From an uncultured Methanomicrobiales archaeon (GTDB lineage: Archaea; Halobacteriota; Methanomicrobia; Methanomicrobiales; Methanospirillaceae): DNA of 64,000 bases. Below are positions 55,351 to 64,000 of this stretch, in pieces. The stretch is from assembly GCA_903926075.1 (NCBI GenBank), contig CAIYHQ010000133.1, forward strand, positions 1-64,000. The letters are read 5' to 3'. How positions within the stretch are numbered: position 1 is the stretch's first letter; each line of letters starts with the position of its first letter. A program made the translations under genes and the position numbers. The notes under the pieces are model-generated. The model did not search any database, had not been told where the DNA came from, and was given only the letters and a program-made list of their open reading frames with translations.

Positions 55351-57066
55351 ATGGAGAAAGACGGATGGGTCAGGATAACTGATACTGAATATATTATGTT
55401 ACCTTTAATCACTAAACCTGATGTAGAATCCTCAAATGCTTTTGTTATCTTTACTGGAAAAGAATTTGTAATAATAGACTCAGCCGCTGACGGGAACCGT
55501 CTTAACTCAATCAAATCTGCAGTTCAGGATTTAGACAATAAAAATGAGCTTCCTAAACTCTTAATTACCACACATATCCACATGGACCATTGTTACTCTG
55601 CTCTTAATGGCGAACTTTTTAAGGAAGTCCCCTCCCTGATATGGGCGACACATTCAGCGGGAGCTGTTGCAATTGAAGCGGGTGATACAAAACCAACTAT
55701 AGGGGATCTCTTTAAAAGGACATATGAAGCCCGATTAATTGATATCCATTTATTTTCACAAACCAATCAGGTTAAGAAACCAGGAAATTCATATTACTCT
55801 CTTTCAAATAATAATGGAAAGATTATCTTAAGTCCTACCGAAAATGAAGCTGACCACCTCTCAAAACAGATTCTTTCTCTTCCTTCAGGTTGTGAAATAA
55901 CTCTTTATCATACACCCGGCCATTCTCCTGACAGCATTATCATTCAGGCAGGTAAGGATCTCTTTACAGGAGACATCCTGTTTTCAACGGCTCCTGGTGT
56001 TGCTGGCCTTCATGGTTTTCAAAAAGAAGATCTTACAAGATCCATAATTTCTATTATTCACCTGATCGAGAGCGATCTGGAAGGGATGTGCTACAATGGC
56101 CATGGATTTGCAATAAGTAAATCTGATTTTCTAAAAGGCATGAAGCATATCCTCAAAGAAGTCAAGGTCATGGGAGAAGTTTCTGCTTTCGATTGTGAAC
56201 GGCTTGGGAAATCCAAGGATCACGCTCTTGATGTGATAAGTGAAGCAGACAGGTTATTTGCTATAATAGGAGGCAGACTTTTAGCCATTGAATTTGACTT
56301 AGAAAAACTCGATCTTACAAAAGAAGCCCTGGAATTATCACAGATAATTGAAGATGAAAAGATTGATATTGTCCTCGCCGAGTTTCATACATTTGCTGTT
56401 GCATTCAGCAGAGGAGAAAATTCAGATATACGACTTGTGCTAAAAGTGGTGCAAATTCTTCAGAAGCTTGAAAAAATTTTTAGTGCTGATTCCTGCAGTT
56501 CATATCTTGATCAATCTCTTATAACCCGTTCAAAAAGACTTCTATCAGATTTCATCGGGACAATAAGGGGCTTTGAAGACCCCACTATAGAAAGCTGCAG
56601 TTCGCTTAATGCATTTATTGATTCATTTATTCACTCTTTAAACGAGACAAAAGTAAGTGATGAATCTCTTCTTCTTGCTTCAGATAATGAAGAAGAATTT
56701 AATTCGCTCCTGCTCGCCAGAATAGCACAAACTCCCCTCTTTAATGATATTCAGATCATCAATGAATTACCTGAAAATGATGTTATCGTTTCAGCGGACT
56801 GGTCGCGTTTATTCGACACGTTAAGGGCAACTTTTGAAGAGTGCAAAGCTGCTGGCGCACAGAAAGTCAGAATTTATTCTTTGAAAGAAGAAAATCTGTT
56901 TCATTTGTACTTTGAGTTCGAACTTGCAAGTAGTAAAACAATCTTTAGTGAAAATAAAATAAAATCATTTGAGAGATCATTTACTAGATCCGGATGCAAA
57001 ATGCAATCAAATCTAAAAAATAGTAAACTTGAAATATTACTATCTTTTGTAATTTGTAAGATTTGA
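55351..57066 (+). CDS. MBL-fold (ODP-like) protein with degenerate kinase-like C-terminus
   Basis: 571 residues. Residues about 15-260 are a full metallo-beta-lactamase domain: THIHMDHCYS (HxHxDH), HTPGHSPDSI, FTGDILFS and NGHGF. Residues about 270-480 are helical, possibly two dimerisation-type bundles (SKDHALDVISEADRLF; a later LITRSKRLLSDF). Residues about 480-571 look like the front of a GHKL ATPase (DWSRLFDTLRATFEECKAAGAQKVRIYSL), but the glycine boxes are absent. This may be a metal- or oxygen-sensing MBL domain coupled to a non-catalytic histidine-kinase-like module. Between a receiver-PAS gene and kup. Confidence 0.72.
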   Translation: MEKDGWVRITDTEYIMLPLITKPDVESSNAFVIFTGKEFVIIDSAADGNRLNSIKSAVQDLDNKNELPKLLITTHIHMDHCYSALNGELFKEVPSLIWATHSAGAVAIEAGDTKPTIGDLFKRTYEARLIDIHLFSQTNQVKKPGNSYYSLSNNNGKIILSPTENEADHLSKQILSLPSGCEITLYHTPGHSPDSIIIQAGKDLFTGDILFSTAPGVAGLHGFQKEDLTRSIISIIHLIESDLEGMCYNGHGFAISKSDFLKGMKHILKEVKVMGEVSAFDCERLGKSKDHALDVISEADRLFAIIGGRLLAIEFDLEKLDLTKEALELSQIIEDEKIDIVLAEFHTFAVAFSRGENSDIRLVLKVVQILQKLEKIFSADSCSSYLDQSLITRSKRLLSDFIGTIRGFEDPTIESCSSLNAFIDSFIHSLNETKVSDESLLLASDNEEEFNSLLLARIAQTPLFNDIQIINELPENDVIVSADWSRLFDTLRATFEECKAAGAQKVRIYSLKEENLFHLYFEFELASSKTIFSENKIKSFERSFTRSGCKMQSNLKNSKLEILLSFVICKI

Positions 57067-57113
57067 CAACATTAACAAAAAAGAGATAAGCCTTTGTTTA
57101 TCAAATAGATAGG

Positions 57114-58925
57114 ATGTTATCGGGTTTCTCTTCATCCCGCATTATAAAAGCTCTGGGACTTGTCTTTGGAGATATCGGAACAAGCCCGATTTATACCCTG
57201 GGTGTAATCTTTCTTTTCTTATTGCCCTCAATGGAAAATATTCTCGGTTTATTATCATTGATCTTCTGGAGCCTTTTTATTATCATAACTGTCCAGTATG
57301 TCTGGCTCGCTATGAGCCTTGGAACTAAAGGAGAGGGCGGAATAATTGTCTTAAAAGGAATTCTTCTTTCAATATTAAAAGAAGGTCCTCTGGTCCCTGT
57401 TATTGGATTTCTTGCAATTATTGGGATCTCGTTATTCATAGGGGATGGAGTAATTACTCCCGCAATAAGTATTCTCTCTGCAGTTGAAGGTATTCGTCTG
57501 GTACCTGGTTTTGCATCTATCAGTGGCGGATCTCTTCTCATTATTGCTGCCATTATTGCAATTGTTTTATTCTTCTTCCAGAAAAGAGGGACAGAAAATA
57601 TTGCATGGGCTTTTGGTCCAGTGATGTTCGTCTGGTTCCTTTGCCTTGCCGTCACAGGGATAATTTCTATTTCGCATGCACCTCAGGTCCTTTTATCATT
57701 AAATCCATATTATGCAATAACATTTCTTTTAGAAAATGGTTTTCAGGCGTTATTTGTGCTTTCGGCAGTTATTCTCTGTTTTACTGGTGGTGAAGCGTTA
57801 TATGCAGATATGGGACAGCTTGGGCGCGATCCAATCGTTAAAGGCTGGTATTTTGTTTTCCCTTCATTAATGCTCAGTTATCTCGGCCAAGGGGCTTATG
57901 TCCTCAACCATGGCCCGATGGGGACCGTCCTGTTTCACATGGTAGCATCAATGACAGGGCCACTTTACATTCCTTTTCTTATCCTTAGTATAGGTGCGAC
58001 CATAATCGCGTCGCAGGCAATGATTAGCGGAATGTTTGCAGTTGTTTACCAGGCTGTGACTACACGAATCCTTCCAAAAATGAAGATACAGTTTACATCG
58101 TCCGACCTAATGTCCCAGATTTATATTGATGGTGTTAACTGGCTGTTACTTGCTGCGGTTTTGATCATTATGGTGGCATTTAAAACATCAGAAAATCTCG
58201 CCGCTGCGTATGGAGTTGCTGTTGCCGGAAATATAACAATCTCTGCAATAATGCTCATGGTAATATTTTTGTTGAAAAAAGAATCCTTGAAATTCCTCAT
58301 ATCAGTAGGTCTGATTATATTTGATGCCACATTCTTTATTGCATCCCTTACCAAATTGCCTCATGGTGCGTATTGGTCCTTTCTGCTTGCATCGGTCCCA
58401 TTTTTTATAATAATAATTTTCACACGCGGGCAGGAAAAACTCCGGTCAAGCCTTTCACCAATACCACTGGATCAGTTTTTACCTCAATATCGGGAGGGTT
58501 ACTCAAAACTTAATAAAATATCAGGAGCAGCACTTTATTTTATTTCAGATCCAAAATATGTCTCACCCTATGTAACACAGATCTTCTTTGAGAACGAAAT
58601 AATATATGAACAAAATATTTTTGTCTCAATACGGATACGGGACTATCCTTTTGGGTTAAAGACGCAGTATAAGGAAGAATGTGCAGAAGGTCTTTATCTA
58701 CTTATTATTGATATTGGTTATATGGAGATTATCGATATTGAATCACTAATAAGAGAGAGAGGGATTAATGAGAAGACCATCTTTTATGGTATGGAAAATA
58801 TTGTTAGTGACAGGATAATCTGGAAGATTTATGGCGTCATGAAAAGACTATCTCCACCTTTCGTACAGTTTTACTCACTCCCATCAGAAAAGATACATGG
58901 AGTAATAACCAGAATTATTTTATAA
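57114..58925 (+). CDS. kup: Kup-family potassium uptake transporter
   Basis: 603 residues with about 12 membrane segments in the first 440. Family signatures: ALGLVFGDIGTSPIYTLGV, GTKGEGGIIVLKGIL, FIGDGVITPAISILSAVEG, FCFTGGEALYADMGQLGR-like region (ILCFTGGEALYADMG) and SYLGQGAYVL. The C-terminal part (about 445-603) is the cytosolic tail. It imports K+ with protons. It starts 47 bases after the MBL gene and may be co-transcribed with it, which would link the sensor pair to ion balance or pH. Confidence 0.95.
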   Translation: MLSGFSSSRIIKALGLVFGDIGTSPIYTLGVIFLFLLPSMENILGLLSLIFWSLFIIITVQYVWLAMSLGTKGEGGIIVLKGILLSILKEGPLVPVIGFLAIIGISLFIGDGVITPAISILSAVEGIRLVPGFASISGGSLLIIAAIIAIVLFFFQKRGTENIAWAFGPVMFVWFLCLAVTGIISISHAPQVLLSLNPYYAITFLLENGFQALFVLSAVILCFTGGEALYADMGQLGRDPIVKGWYFVFPSLMLSYLGQGAYVLNHGPMGTVLFHMVASMTGPLYIPFLILSIGATIIASQAMISGMFAVVYQAVTTRILPKMKIQFTSSDLMSQIYIDGVNWLLLAAVLIIMVAFKTSENLAAAYGVAVAGNITISAIMLMVIFLLKKESLKFLISVGLIIFDATFFIASLTKLPHGAYWSFLLASVPFFIIIIFTRGQEKLRSSLSPIPLDQFLPQYREGYSKLNKISGAALYFISDPKYVSPYVTQIFFENEIIYEQNIFVSIRIRDYPFGLKTQYKEECAEGLYLLIIDIGYMEIIDIESLIRERGINEKTIFYGMENIVSDRIIWKIYGVMKRLSPPFVQFYSLPSEKIHGVITRIIL

Positions 58926-58986
58926 CAAGGTATCTTTATAAATAATTGTTAGATCGAGTTGATTAATTCCAAAAAAAAGAGAAAAG

Positions 58987-60501
58987 TCAGGATATAATAC
59001 GAACAAATGTCCCGTTCCTTCCAGGTAGGTCGAGATGGGAGAATCTGACGCTCTTTGCGGTTCCATCGCTGCCGATTATGAAATTTACACCAGTTTTCGT
59101 CCCCGTATCAAGGAATGTATCCCCTTCATAAGGGACTAGGATCATGGGATTCATGCTGTGACCAAGGTACACCTGCAGTCCTGTACTATTTGTTGTAACC
59201 TGAACAATTCCATAGTAATCCTGCGTGTATGTTCCGGTATAAGCTGTAAGGGGCCGGGACGGCTTTGCTGCTTCTGACGCAGGTGGGAGCGGTTTAATGG
59301 GACCTGATACCGAACTCCCTGGTTTTAATGCAGCATTAATTTCGTCCTCCAGTTGGCTGTACCAGTCCTTTCGGACGGCTCCGGAAAAATACAGATCATT
59401 CCATCCATTCGTAATAGCCCTTTTAAGGATGTGCCCTGCCGGAAACCCGTTTGTTAGGACTACAATAGCCATCTTTTCATCAGGATAGAGTAAGATATAC
59501 GTGGACACGCCACTTGTCAGGTCTCCACCGTGTCCAACACGGACCATTCCGTTCTCTGCGGTAATTTCCCACCCGAGGCCGTAAGTAACAATACTTGAAT
59601 TTGTAGATTTCTCAATAACATGAGGTTTATGTGTCTCTTTCAAAGCATCGGCTGCGATTACCTGGCTTCCATCTATCATTCCCTCATTCACCTGGAATCG
59701 GGCATACCTGGCCATGTCGTTAATCGTTGAGCTCACCCCCCCTGCAGGGCTGTTTACATCATCATTTATGAACGGCTCGGTCACTGCTGTCCCATTTGTT
59801 ACGGAGTAGGTATCAGCATGGTCTTTAGCTAAAGCAAATTCAGCGAATCGGGCGCTCGTGTTTTTCATTCCGACCGGTATAAAGATCCGTTCTTTAACTA
59901 GATCCTCCCAAGGTTTTCCAGCGCGCCTGGCGGCTGCCTCTGCTGCCGATGTGACATCGATGTTTGCGTATGCATATGATGAGCGGAAGTCTCCAGTCAG
60001 ATTCACATAGCGGAGGCGGCTTATAATCTCCGAACGGTTGTACTCAAGATCCTGGAGTTCATCACCGGTGTATTCCGGAAGCCCGGTCCGGTGGGAAAGG
60101 AGGTCACGAAATGTGCTATGTTCTGTTATCCATGAGTCTGATAGCCGGAAGCCGGGGTAAATGGATGCAACCCGGTCATCCCATGAGAGTTCGCCGTTCC
60201 CTACCATGGATGCGATTGTCGCAGTTGTGAAGGATTTCGAGATAGACGCGAGCTGGAACCTGGTATCTGGCGTAACTGGCTCCTGTGTAGTGATATTCTT
60301 CACCCCAAAGCAACGTAGATAAATGACCGTATCGTTCTTTACTATGACAATGGCCATCCCCGGGACGCTACTTCTATTAAAAGTCTGCTCTGCATAGGCA
60401 TCGAATTGAGGGATAATTGTGGATAGTTTGTTTAGCCCGGTTCCCGATGTTGTTATATTCATATTCTGGACTGCAATCGGTTGGTTTCCAGTAGAGGTCA
60501 A
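58987..60501 (-). CDS. Serine beta-lactamase-like hydrolase, lipoprotein
   Basis: 504 residues as read from a TTG at 60501. Class C-type motifs: SISK (SxxK), SYAYAN (YxN) and HGGDLTSG; a C-terminal beta domain (about 400-504) follows. Upstream in the same frame lies an intact signal with lipobox FSGC, but no ATG/GTG/TTG begins it. An ATG with GGAG (60576-60578) sits in the next frame, so one base may have been lost in the signal peptide. GC-richer than neighbours. Family members are peptidases or esterases on cell-wall-like substrates. Confidence 0.85.
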   Translation of the reverse strand: MTSTGNQPIAVQNMNITTSGTGLNKLSTIIPQFDAYAEQTFNRSSVPGMAIVIVKNDTVIYLRCFGVKNITTQEPVTPDTRFQLASISKSFTTATIASMVGNGELSWDDRVASIYPGFRLSDSWITEHSTFRDLLSHRTGLPEYTGDELQDLEYNRSEIISRLRYVNLTGDFRSSYAYANIDVTSAAEAAARRAGKPWEDLVKERIFIPVGMKNTSARFAEFALAKDHADTYSVTNGTAVTEPFINDDVNSPAGGVSSTINDMARYARFQVNEGMIDGSQVIAADALKETHKPHVIEKSTNSSIVTYGLGWEITAENGMVRVGHGGDLTSGVSTYILLYPDEKMAIVVLTNGFPAGHILKRAITNGWNDLYFSGAVRKDWYSQLEDEINAALKPGSSVSGPIKPLPPASEAAKPSRPLTAYTGTYTQDYYGIVQVTTNSTGLQVYLGHSMNPMILVPYEGDTFLDTGTKTGVNFIIGSDGTAKSVRFSHLDLPGRNGTFVRIIS

Positions 60502-60611
60502 GCAACCGGAAAAGAGAACTAAAATAAAAAGTCCTGAGATTATTAGAGTCGTTGTGAGTTTTATGGAAATAAAATCATCTCCCTGTCTCCTGATAATGGA
60601 TTTTTCAGGGC

Positions 60612-60665
60612 GTTTTAATATTAATTATTAGTAGTTTTAATATTAATTATTAGTAGTTTTAATAT
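60612..60665. repeat. 22-base tandem repeat
   Basis: Two perfect copies of a 22-base AT-rich unit starting GTTTTAATATTAATTATTAG (60612-60633 and 60634-60655) plus the first 10 bases of a third (60656-60665). It lies between the beta-lactamase-like gene and tRNA-Arg, and may be slippage product or a regulatory repeat. Confidence 0.85.
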
Positions 60666-60743
60666 AGGGATTTACTGATTGTTTATTTAAATTTTTTATT
60701 TGAAATAAACTAGAAAAGGATATTTTTAAATTTAAATAAATAG

Positions 60744-60815
60744 CGTCCCGGCCGGGACTTGAACCCGGGTCAAAAGCTCCGCAGGCTTCTAGGATGTCCA
60801 CTACCCTACCGGGAC
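60744..60815 (-). tRNA. tRNA-Arg (anticodon GCG)
   Basis: 72 bases on the minus strand. Acceptor GTCCCGG pairs with CCGGGAC, discriminator G. T arm CCGGG-TTCAAGT-CCCGG. Anticodon stem GAAGC/GCTTT with loop CTGCGGA, giving anticodon GCG (reads CGC/CGU, Arg). D arm and anticodon stem are identical to tRNA-Arg(CCG) at 18.6 kb. No intron. Confidence 0.93.
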
Positions 60816-60970
60816 TATTTTGACAGCTTTTATATCTGACCATTCCAATTGTTGTATTATAATGATAAGATATTAGCTCTCACTTAGTTTGACAGTATAT
60901 CATAAATATATTGTGACTAAAATGAGATATCTTTTTAACTATGCATTCTCCTTGGACTGACTCCTTCTAA

Positions 60971-61201
60971 TTATCCCACTTTACTGATTTTATCAGCAAA
61001 TTCTTCTGCTCTTTCTTTCCCTATCAAAAGGTTTGCAGATATGCGTATCCACTTTACAAGTTCAGGAATGTTCCCACTTTTTAGATCTTCAAATTTCAGT
61101 CCGTTCATATGAGCGTTTGTCTGACGTTCAAGGAATACTTTCGATGCCGGACCTAGATAATCAGTTGAAATGGTAAGAACCTTCTCTGATAAAGTACTCA
61201 T
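60971..61201 (-). CDS. Small soluble partner protein of the Cache-HAMP sensor
   Basis: 76 residues from the ATG at 61199-61201, 7 bases after GAGGG. The sequence (STLSEKVLTISTDYLGPASK, FLERQTNAHMNG, LPELVKWIRISANLLIG-like, RAEEFADKI) is helical and looks like a small conserved domain common in methanogens beside membrane sensors. It follows the sensor gene by 21 bases on the same strand. I do not know its function; a signalling adaptor is plausible. Confidence 0.7.
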   Translation of the reverse strand: MSTLSEKVLTISTDYLGPASKVFLERQTNAHMNGLKFEDLKSGNIPELVKWIRISANLLIGKERAEEFADKISKVG

Positions 61202-61222
61202 AATCAATCCCTCAAAAAAAAA

Positions 61223-62047
61223 TTATTTCTTCTCTTCTCCTATTCCCATCATGATTTTCAGGCTTGCAACCATTCTGGAGAAAGAGTCTGCAAGTTCACC
61301 TATTTCGTCACTGCGTTTTACGTCTATTATAACGTCAGTGTCACCATGGCTTATCTTGTCTGCTCCGGCATTGAGTTTCTTAATATCACGAATTATAGTC
61401 CGTGAAAAGATAAGAACTACAACGCCCGCAATAATTATTGAAAGAAGGATTAGGAGAAATACCGTATATCCAATGTAATTTTGTCTTTGAATTACAGCAT
61501 CGGCATTCATATCAACACCAAGAATTGCAACGGTTTTATTATTTGAATCCCTGATTGGTGCATATCCAGACATGAATGTACCCCATTTGTCTGTGTAAAA
61601 TTCATTCGATGCTGTCGGTTCTTTTAGTGCTGCAATTATCTGAGTTTCATCACTAGAATTATAAACGTCACCAATAAAGCCTATATCAGTAGGGGTCTCT
61701 AAATATGCATCGTCAACAAGAAAACGCATGGTAGAGTTTGAATCAAGAGCTATCACATATGTGTTAATTATGTGCGTATTCATCGAACGCATCTTCACTA
61801 GTGAATTAACAATAGACAGGTATTCAGGATTCCCCTCGTCACCGGGTTTCAATGTCTGAAGACTTGTAATGTTAACCTGTGTAGCAATAACCCCGGATAC
61901 TGACATCAGGTCTTCGCGTATAGATTGTTTAAGTGCATCTTTTGTACTTCCATATGTAAAAAAAACGGAAAGACCTGAAATAACCAAAATCAGTATTATA
62001 AAACTGGCAGTAAGTTTTGTACTCAGGCTATTTGTCCAGTGTGGCAT
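61223..62047 (-). CDS. Cache-HAMP membrane sensor without output domain
   Basis: 274 residues from the ATG at 62045-62047, preceded by GAGG; the frame is open to 62080. TM1 at about 9-31 (KLTASFIILILVISGLSVFF), an extracellular single-Cache/PAS-like domain (about 35-185; MRFLVDDAYLETPTDIG, GTFMSGYAPIRDSNNKTVAILGVD), TM2 at about 193-213, and a HAMP domain to the end (RDIKKLNAGADKISHGDTDV, RSDEIGELADSFSRM). It stops right after HAMP: no kinase, cyclase or MCP part. The signal may pass to the small protein encoded next. Confidence 0.87.
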   Translation of the reverse strand: MPHWTNSLSTKLTASFIILILVISGLSVFFTYGSTKDALKQSIREDLMSVSGVIATQVNITSLQTLKPGDEGNPEYLSIVNSLVKMRSMNTHIINTYVIALDSNSTMRFLVDDAYLETPTDIGFIGDVYNSSDETQIIAALKEPTASNEFYTDKWGTFMSGYAPIRDSNNKTVAILGVDMNADAVIQRQNYIGYTVFLLILLSIIIAGVVVLIFSRTIIRDIKKLNAGADKISHGDTDVIIDVKRSDEIGELADSFSRMVASLKIMMGIGEEKK

Positions 62048-62093
62048 ACAATAATTTCCTCTAGTATTTTTTATACTCAAAGTGAAATAAAAT

Positions 62094-63176
62094 ATGATGT
62101 CTGGAGAACGTGCAGAAGAATATTACAATATGGGTAACAGGTTTGCAGAAGAGAAGGAGTTTCTCGACGCAATAGCGTCGTTTGAAAGAGCTATTGAGAT
62201 AGATCCTTTATATTCCAAAGCCTGGACGGCTAAAGGAAGACTTCTTTTGCTTCTTCTGTCTGACAGAGAAGCCCTTGATTGCTTTAGAAAAGCTGTTGAA
62301 ATAGATCCGGATTCAACAGAGGCCTGGTTGAATATAGGTTCAGTTCTCGTTTATCAGGGCGAATTTGACGATGCGCTCTCAGCATATAATGATATTATAA
62401 TAAATCATCCAGAAAATTCCCAGGGATATTTAGGAAAGGGGTGGGCTCTTTTACGGATGGGAAGGCCGGGCGAGTCAATGGAATGTTTTGACAGTGCTAT
62501 TGCGCTCTCTCCTGATGACGACACGATGTGGTTTAGTAAATGTTGCGCGCTTGAGGAACTCGGAAAATATTCAGAAGCCCTGGATGCAGTAAAACGGTCT
62601 ATTCAAATCTCTCCAGATAAATCTGATGCCTGGTCTTCACGTGTAAGACTTGAAATAAAACTAGGTTACATTGAGGATGCAATTCATACATATGATGAAA
62701 TAATCGGATTCCGGCCGGATGATGCCGAGTTACAATATGAAAAGGCAAATTTACTGTTTTCAACGGGTTTAAAAGAAGAATCACTTTTTTCATGCAACGA
62801 GGCCCTGAAAATAACACCTGATTATCATGAGGCATGGATATTAAAAGGAAAGATCCTTGAAAGCCAGTGTAATGAAACTCAGGCTCTCGAAGCATTTGAA
62901 AAGGCCACTTCATTATACATATCTTCAGTTGAAGGCTGGGATGGAAGAAGGAGGTTATACGAATCCGGAGGAGAAATTGAAAACGCCTTGCGTTCAGCGG
63001 AAATGCTTACAAAGATAGAACCAGATGATCCTTTTTTCTGGTTATATAAGGCAAAATATCTTCATTACCTTGACAGGAATGACGAATCTCTTTTAGCAAT
63101 AAAAAAATTAAAACGGTTAACAGAAAACAATTCAGAAATTAATGAGGAAATTAAAAAATATTGGCCTCTTTTGTAG
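62094..63176 (+). CDS. Tetratricopeptide repeat protein
   Basis: 360 residues made almost wholly of about ten TPR units. Clear examples: AEEYYNMGNRFAEEKEFLDAI, AFERAIEIDPLYSKAW, CFRKAVEIDPDSTEAWLNIG, AYNDIIINHPENSQGYLGKG. No signal, membrane segment or catalytic domain. It should be a soluble scaffold for protein complexes. It is divergent from the Cache-HAMP gene, with only 46 bases between the starts, so both promoters share a very short region. Confidence 0.9.
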   Translation: MMSGERAEEYYNMGNRFAEEKEFLDAIASFERAIEIDPLYSKAWTAKGRLLLLLLSDREALDCFRKAVEIDPDSTEAWLNIGSVLVYQGEFDDALSAYNDIIINHPENSQGYLGKGWALLRMGRPGESMECFDSAIALSPDDDTMWFSKCCALEELGKYSEALDAVKRSIQISPDKSDAWSSRVRLEIKLGYIEDAIHTYDEIIGFRPDDAELQYEKANLLFSTGLKEESLFSCNEALKITPDYHEAWILKGKILESQCNETQALEAFEKATSLYISSVEGWDGRRRLYESGGEIENALRSAEMLTKIEPDDPFFWLYKAKYLHYLDRNDESLLAIKKLKRLTENNSEINEEIKKYWPLL

Positions 63177-63189
63177 TAAAAACGAATAA

Positions 63190-64000
63190 TCAGATACTCC
63201 TTTTCTTCCAATACCGGTATACAATATAGCCAAGAATTCCAAGAATAATTAAGGGCAGGAGAGTAAAGAACGCAATAATTATCATCTGGACCATCTGGAT
63301 AAACCCCTGAACCGCTGTATTAAGGACTTCAGAAAATCCAGGACCCCCGGTTGTTCCAATCGGCAATGGCTCTTCAAAATTTACATTGAGCGTCGCAAAA
63401 GAGATCCTGTTTTTCAGATAATTCATTTTGCCGGTTTCCCTGTCCAGTTCCATCTGAACTCTGTCGAGTTCGTTTTGGACTTTAAGCACGTCCTCAACTG
63501 CACTTGCATTAAGCATTATCCTGTTATATGTAGAAATCTGGTTTTTTAAGGAATTAATTGAGGCATCCAAATCAACATATTCCAGGGTTACATCATCTGC
63601 TTTTTCATTTTCTGATAATACCCTGCCTGTCCCAAATAGAGAGGCCCTGGCTGTACTATATTCGTGAGAAGGAATTCGCACTACTGCTGAACCCGTTCTC
63701 CGGTTTGCATCTGACATAGAAATAGCAGATGTGGAGAGGTAACCATTATGCTCATTTGCAATATTGCGGATTTTTTCCAGTGCCTCTGTTGCATTACTTA
63801 CCTCAATATGCATGTCATCTGTAATCACTACCTTCTGATCCGGACTTACAGATGGACCATGAGTACTGGATTCATCGTTAGTGGACCCAGAAGTTCCCAC
63901 ACCGGATAGTTCTTTCGTTGTCGGAGAGAAACTATTGTAATCAGCAGACCCGGATGATTGGGAAGGAGAGACTGATTGTTTGGTACCAACACACCCGGAA
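63190..64000 (-). CDS. DUF4349-type membrane lipoprotein, N-terminus outside window
   Basis: About 270 residues are visible; the reading frame is open to the right edge and the first residues are SGCVGTKQ, a lipobox, so only the signal peptide is missing. A Ser/Thr-rich linker is followed by the DUF4349-like domain (HIEVSNATEALEKIRNIANE, GYLSTSAISMSD, GSAVVRIPSHEY). Next come a coiled coil with NELDRVQMELDRETGKMNYL and a C-terminal membrane segment (about 25 residues, IIIAFFTLLPLIILGILGYIV) with basic end. Family function is unknown. Convergent with the TPR gene. Confidence 0.85.
   Translation of the reverse strand, partial: SGCVGTKQSVSPSQSSGSADYNSFSPTTKELSGVGTSGSTNDESSTHGPSVSPDQKVVITDDMHIEVSNATEALEKIRNIANEHNGYLSTSAISMSDANRRTGSAVVRIPSHEYSTARASLFGTGRVLSENEKADDVTLEYVDLDASINSLKNQISTYNRIMLNASAVEDVLKVQNELDRVQMELDRETGKMNYLKNRISFATLNVNFEEPLPIGTTGGPGFSEVLNTAVQGFIQMVQMIIIAFFTLLPLIILGILGYIVYRYWKKRSI

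Noticed and set aside
60612-60665. Tandem repeat as replication origin iterons
   Set aside because: Only two full copies, purely AT, no orc1/cdc6 gene nearby.
60643-60843. 66-codon minus-strand open frame
   Set aside because: It runs through the tRNA-Arg gene and the tandem repeat; the tRNA cloverleaf explains the sequence.
1-64000. CRISPR array or rRNA genes
   Set aside because: No regularly spaced identical repeats and no rRNA-like conserved segments were seen; the only tandem repeat is the 22-base unit at 60612-60665.

Overview
The window looks like a chromosomal segment of a methanogenic euryarchaeon, most likely of the order Methanomicrobiales. The support is a cofH gene (coenzyme F420 synthesis), an archaeal split-gene trp operon, 2-oxoacid:ferredoxin oxidoreductase genes, a tRNA-Thr with a short intron after position 37, many PAS/receiver/histidine kinase genes and many ATGA stop-start overlaps. 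The genus is not determined. Base composition is moderately AT-rich, with several visibly GC-richer islands.

Layout. 1-603 is the N-terminal part of a P-loop ATPase. 678-7057 (minus) is a complete trpEGDCFBA operon with a palindromic operator-like element upstream. 7272-18381 carries cofH, a mutS-mutL operon, an FMN-barrel protein, an MBL-rhodanese protein, a three-repeat lipoprotein and a korAB-type oxidoreductase pair. A tRNA-Arg(CCG) opens an accessory zone (18.6-27.4 kb): an alpha/beta hydrolase lipoprotein, a decayed IS1634-like transposase, an MNT/HEPN pair with a nonsense-interrupted HEPN gene, two HicAB pairs, a methyltransferase and broken sensor kinases. 27.4-31.3 kb (minus) is a compact three-gene chaperone-like cassette: a GrpE-like protein with a coiled-coil tail, an Hsp70 whose C-terminus is a ubiquitin-like domain, and a protein with three degenerate J-like segments. 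31.4-39 kb has another transposase relic, a collapsed kinase pseudogene, an intact 5-PAS hybrid kinase and a soluble receiver-PAS-chemoreceptor. 39-46.5 kb holds secreted proteins, including an unusual subtilase with a beta-helix tail, a receiver pseudogene and the intron-containing tRNA-Thr.

46.5-51.3 kb (minus) is a second candidate system: NUDIX hydrolase, RelA/SpoT-type nucleotide synthetase, TPR/SLOG-like/RyR protein (probably the same gene as the synthetase, split by one base in a homopolymer), and a membrane TrkA-N protein that also ends in RyR domains. The arrangement suggests nucleotide-messenger synthesis, sensing, channel gating and breakdown. 51.7-64 kb holds a phosphoesterase, secreted proteins, a receiver-PAS protein next to an MBL-fold protein with a degenerate kinase-like tail, a Kup potassium transporter, a serine beta-lactamase-like lipoprotein beside a second tRNA-Arg (GCG), a Cache-HAMP membrane sensor with a small partner, a TPR protein and a DUF4349-type lipoprotein cut by the window end.

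The two most novel-looking loci are the Hsp70/ubiquitin-like cassette and the RyR/RelA/NUDIX/TrkA operon. All functional statements on them are inferences from domain patterns read by eye; no database search was possible.
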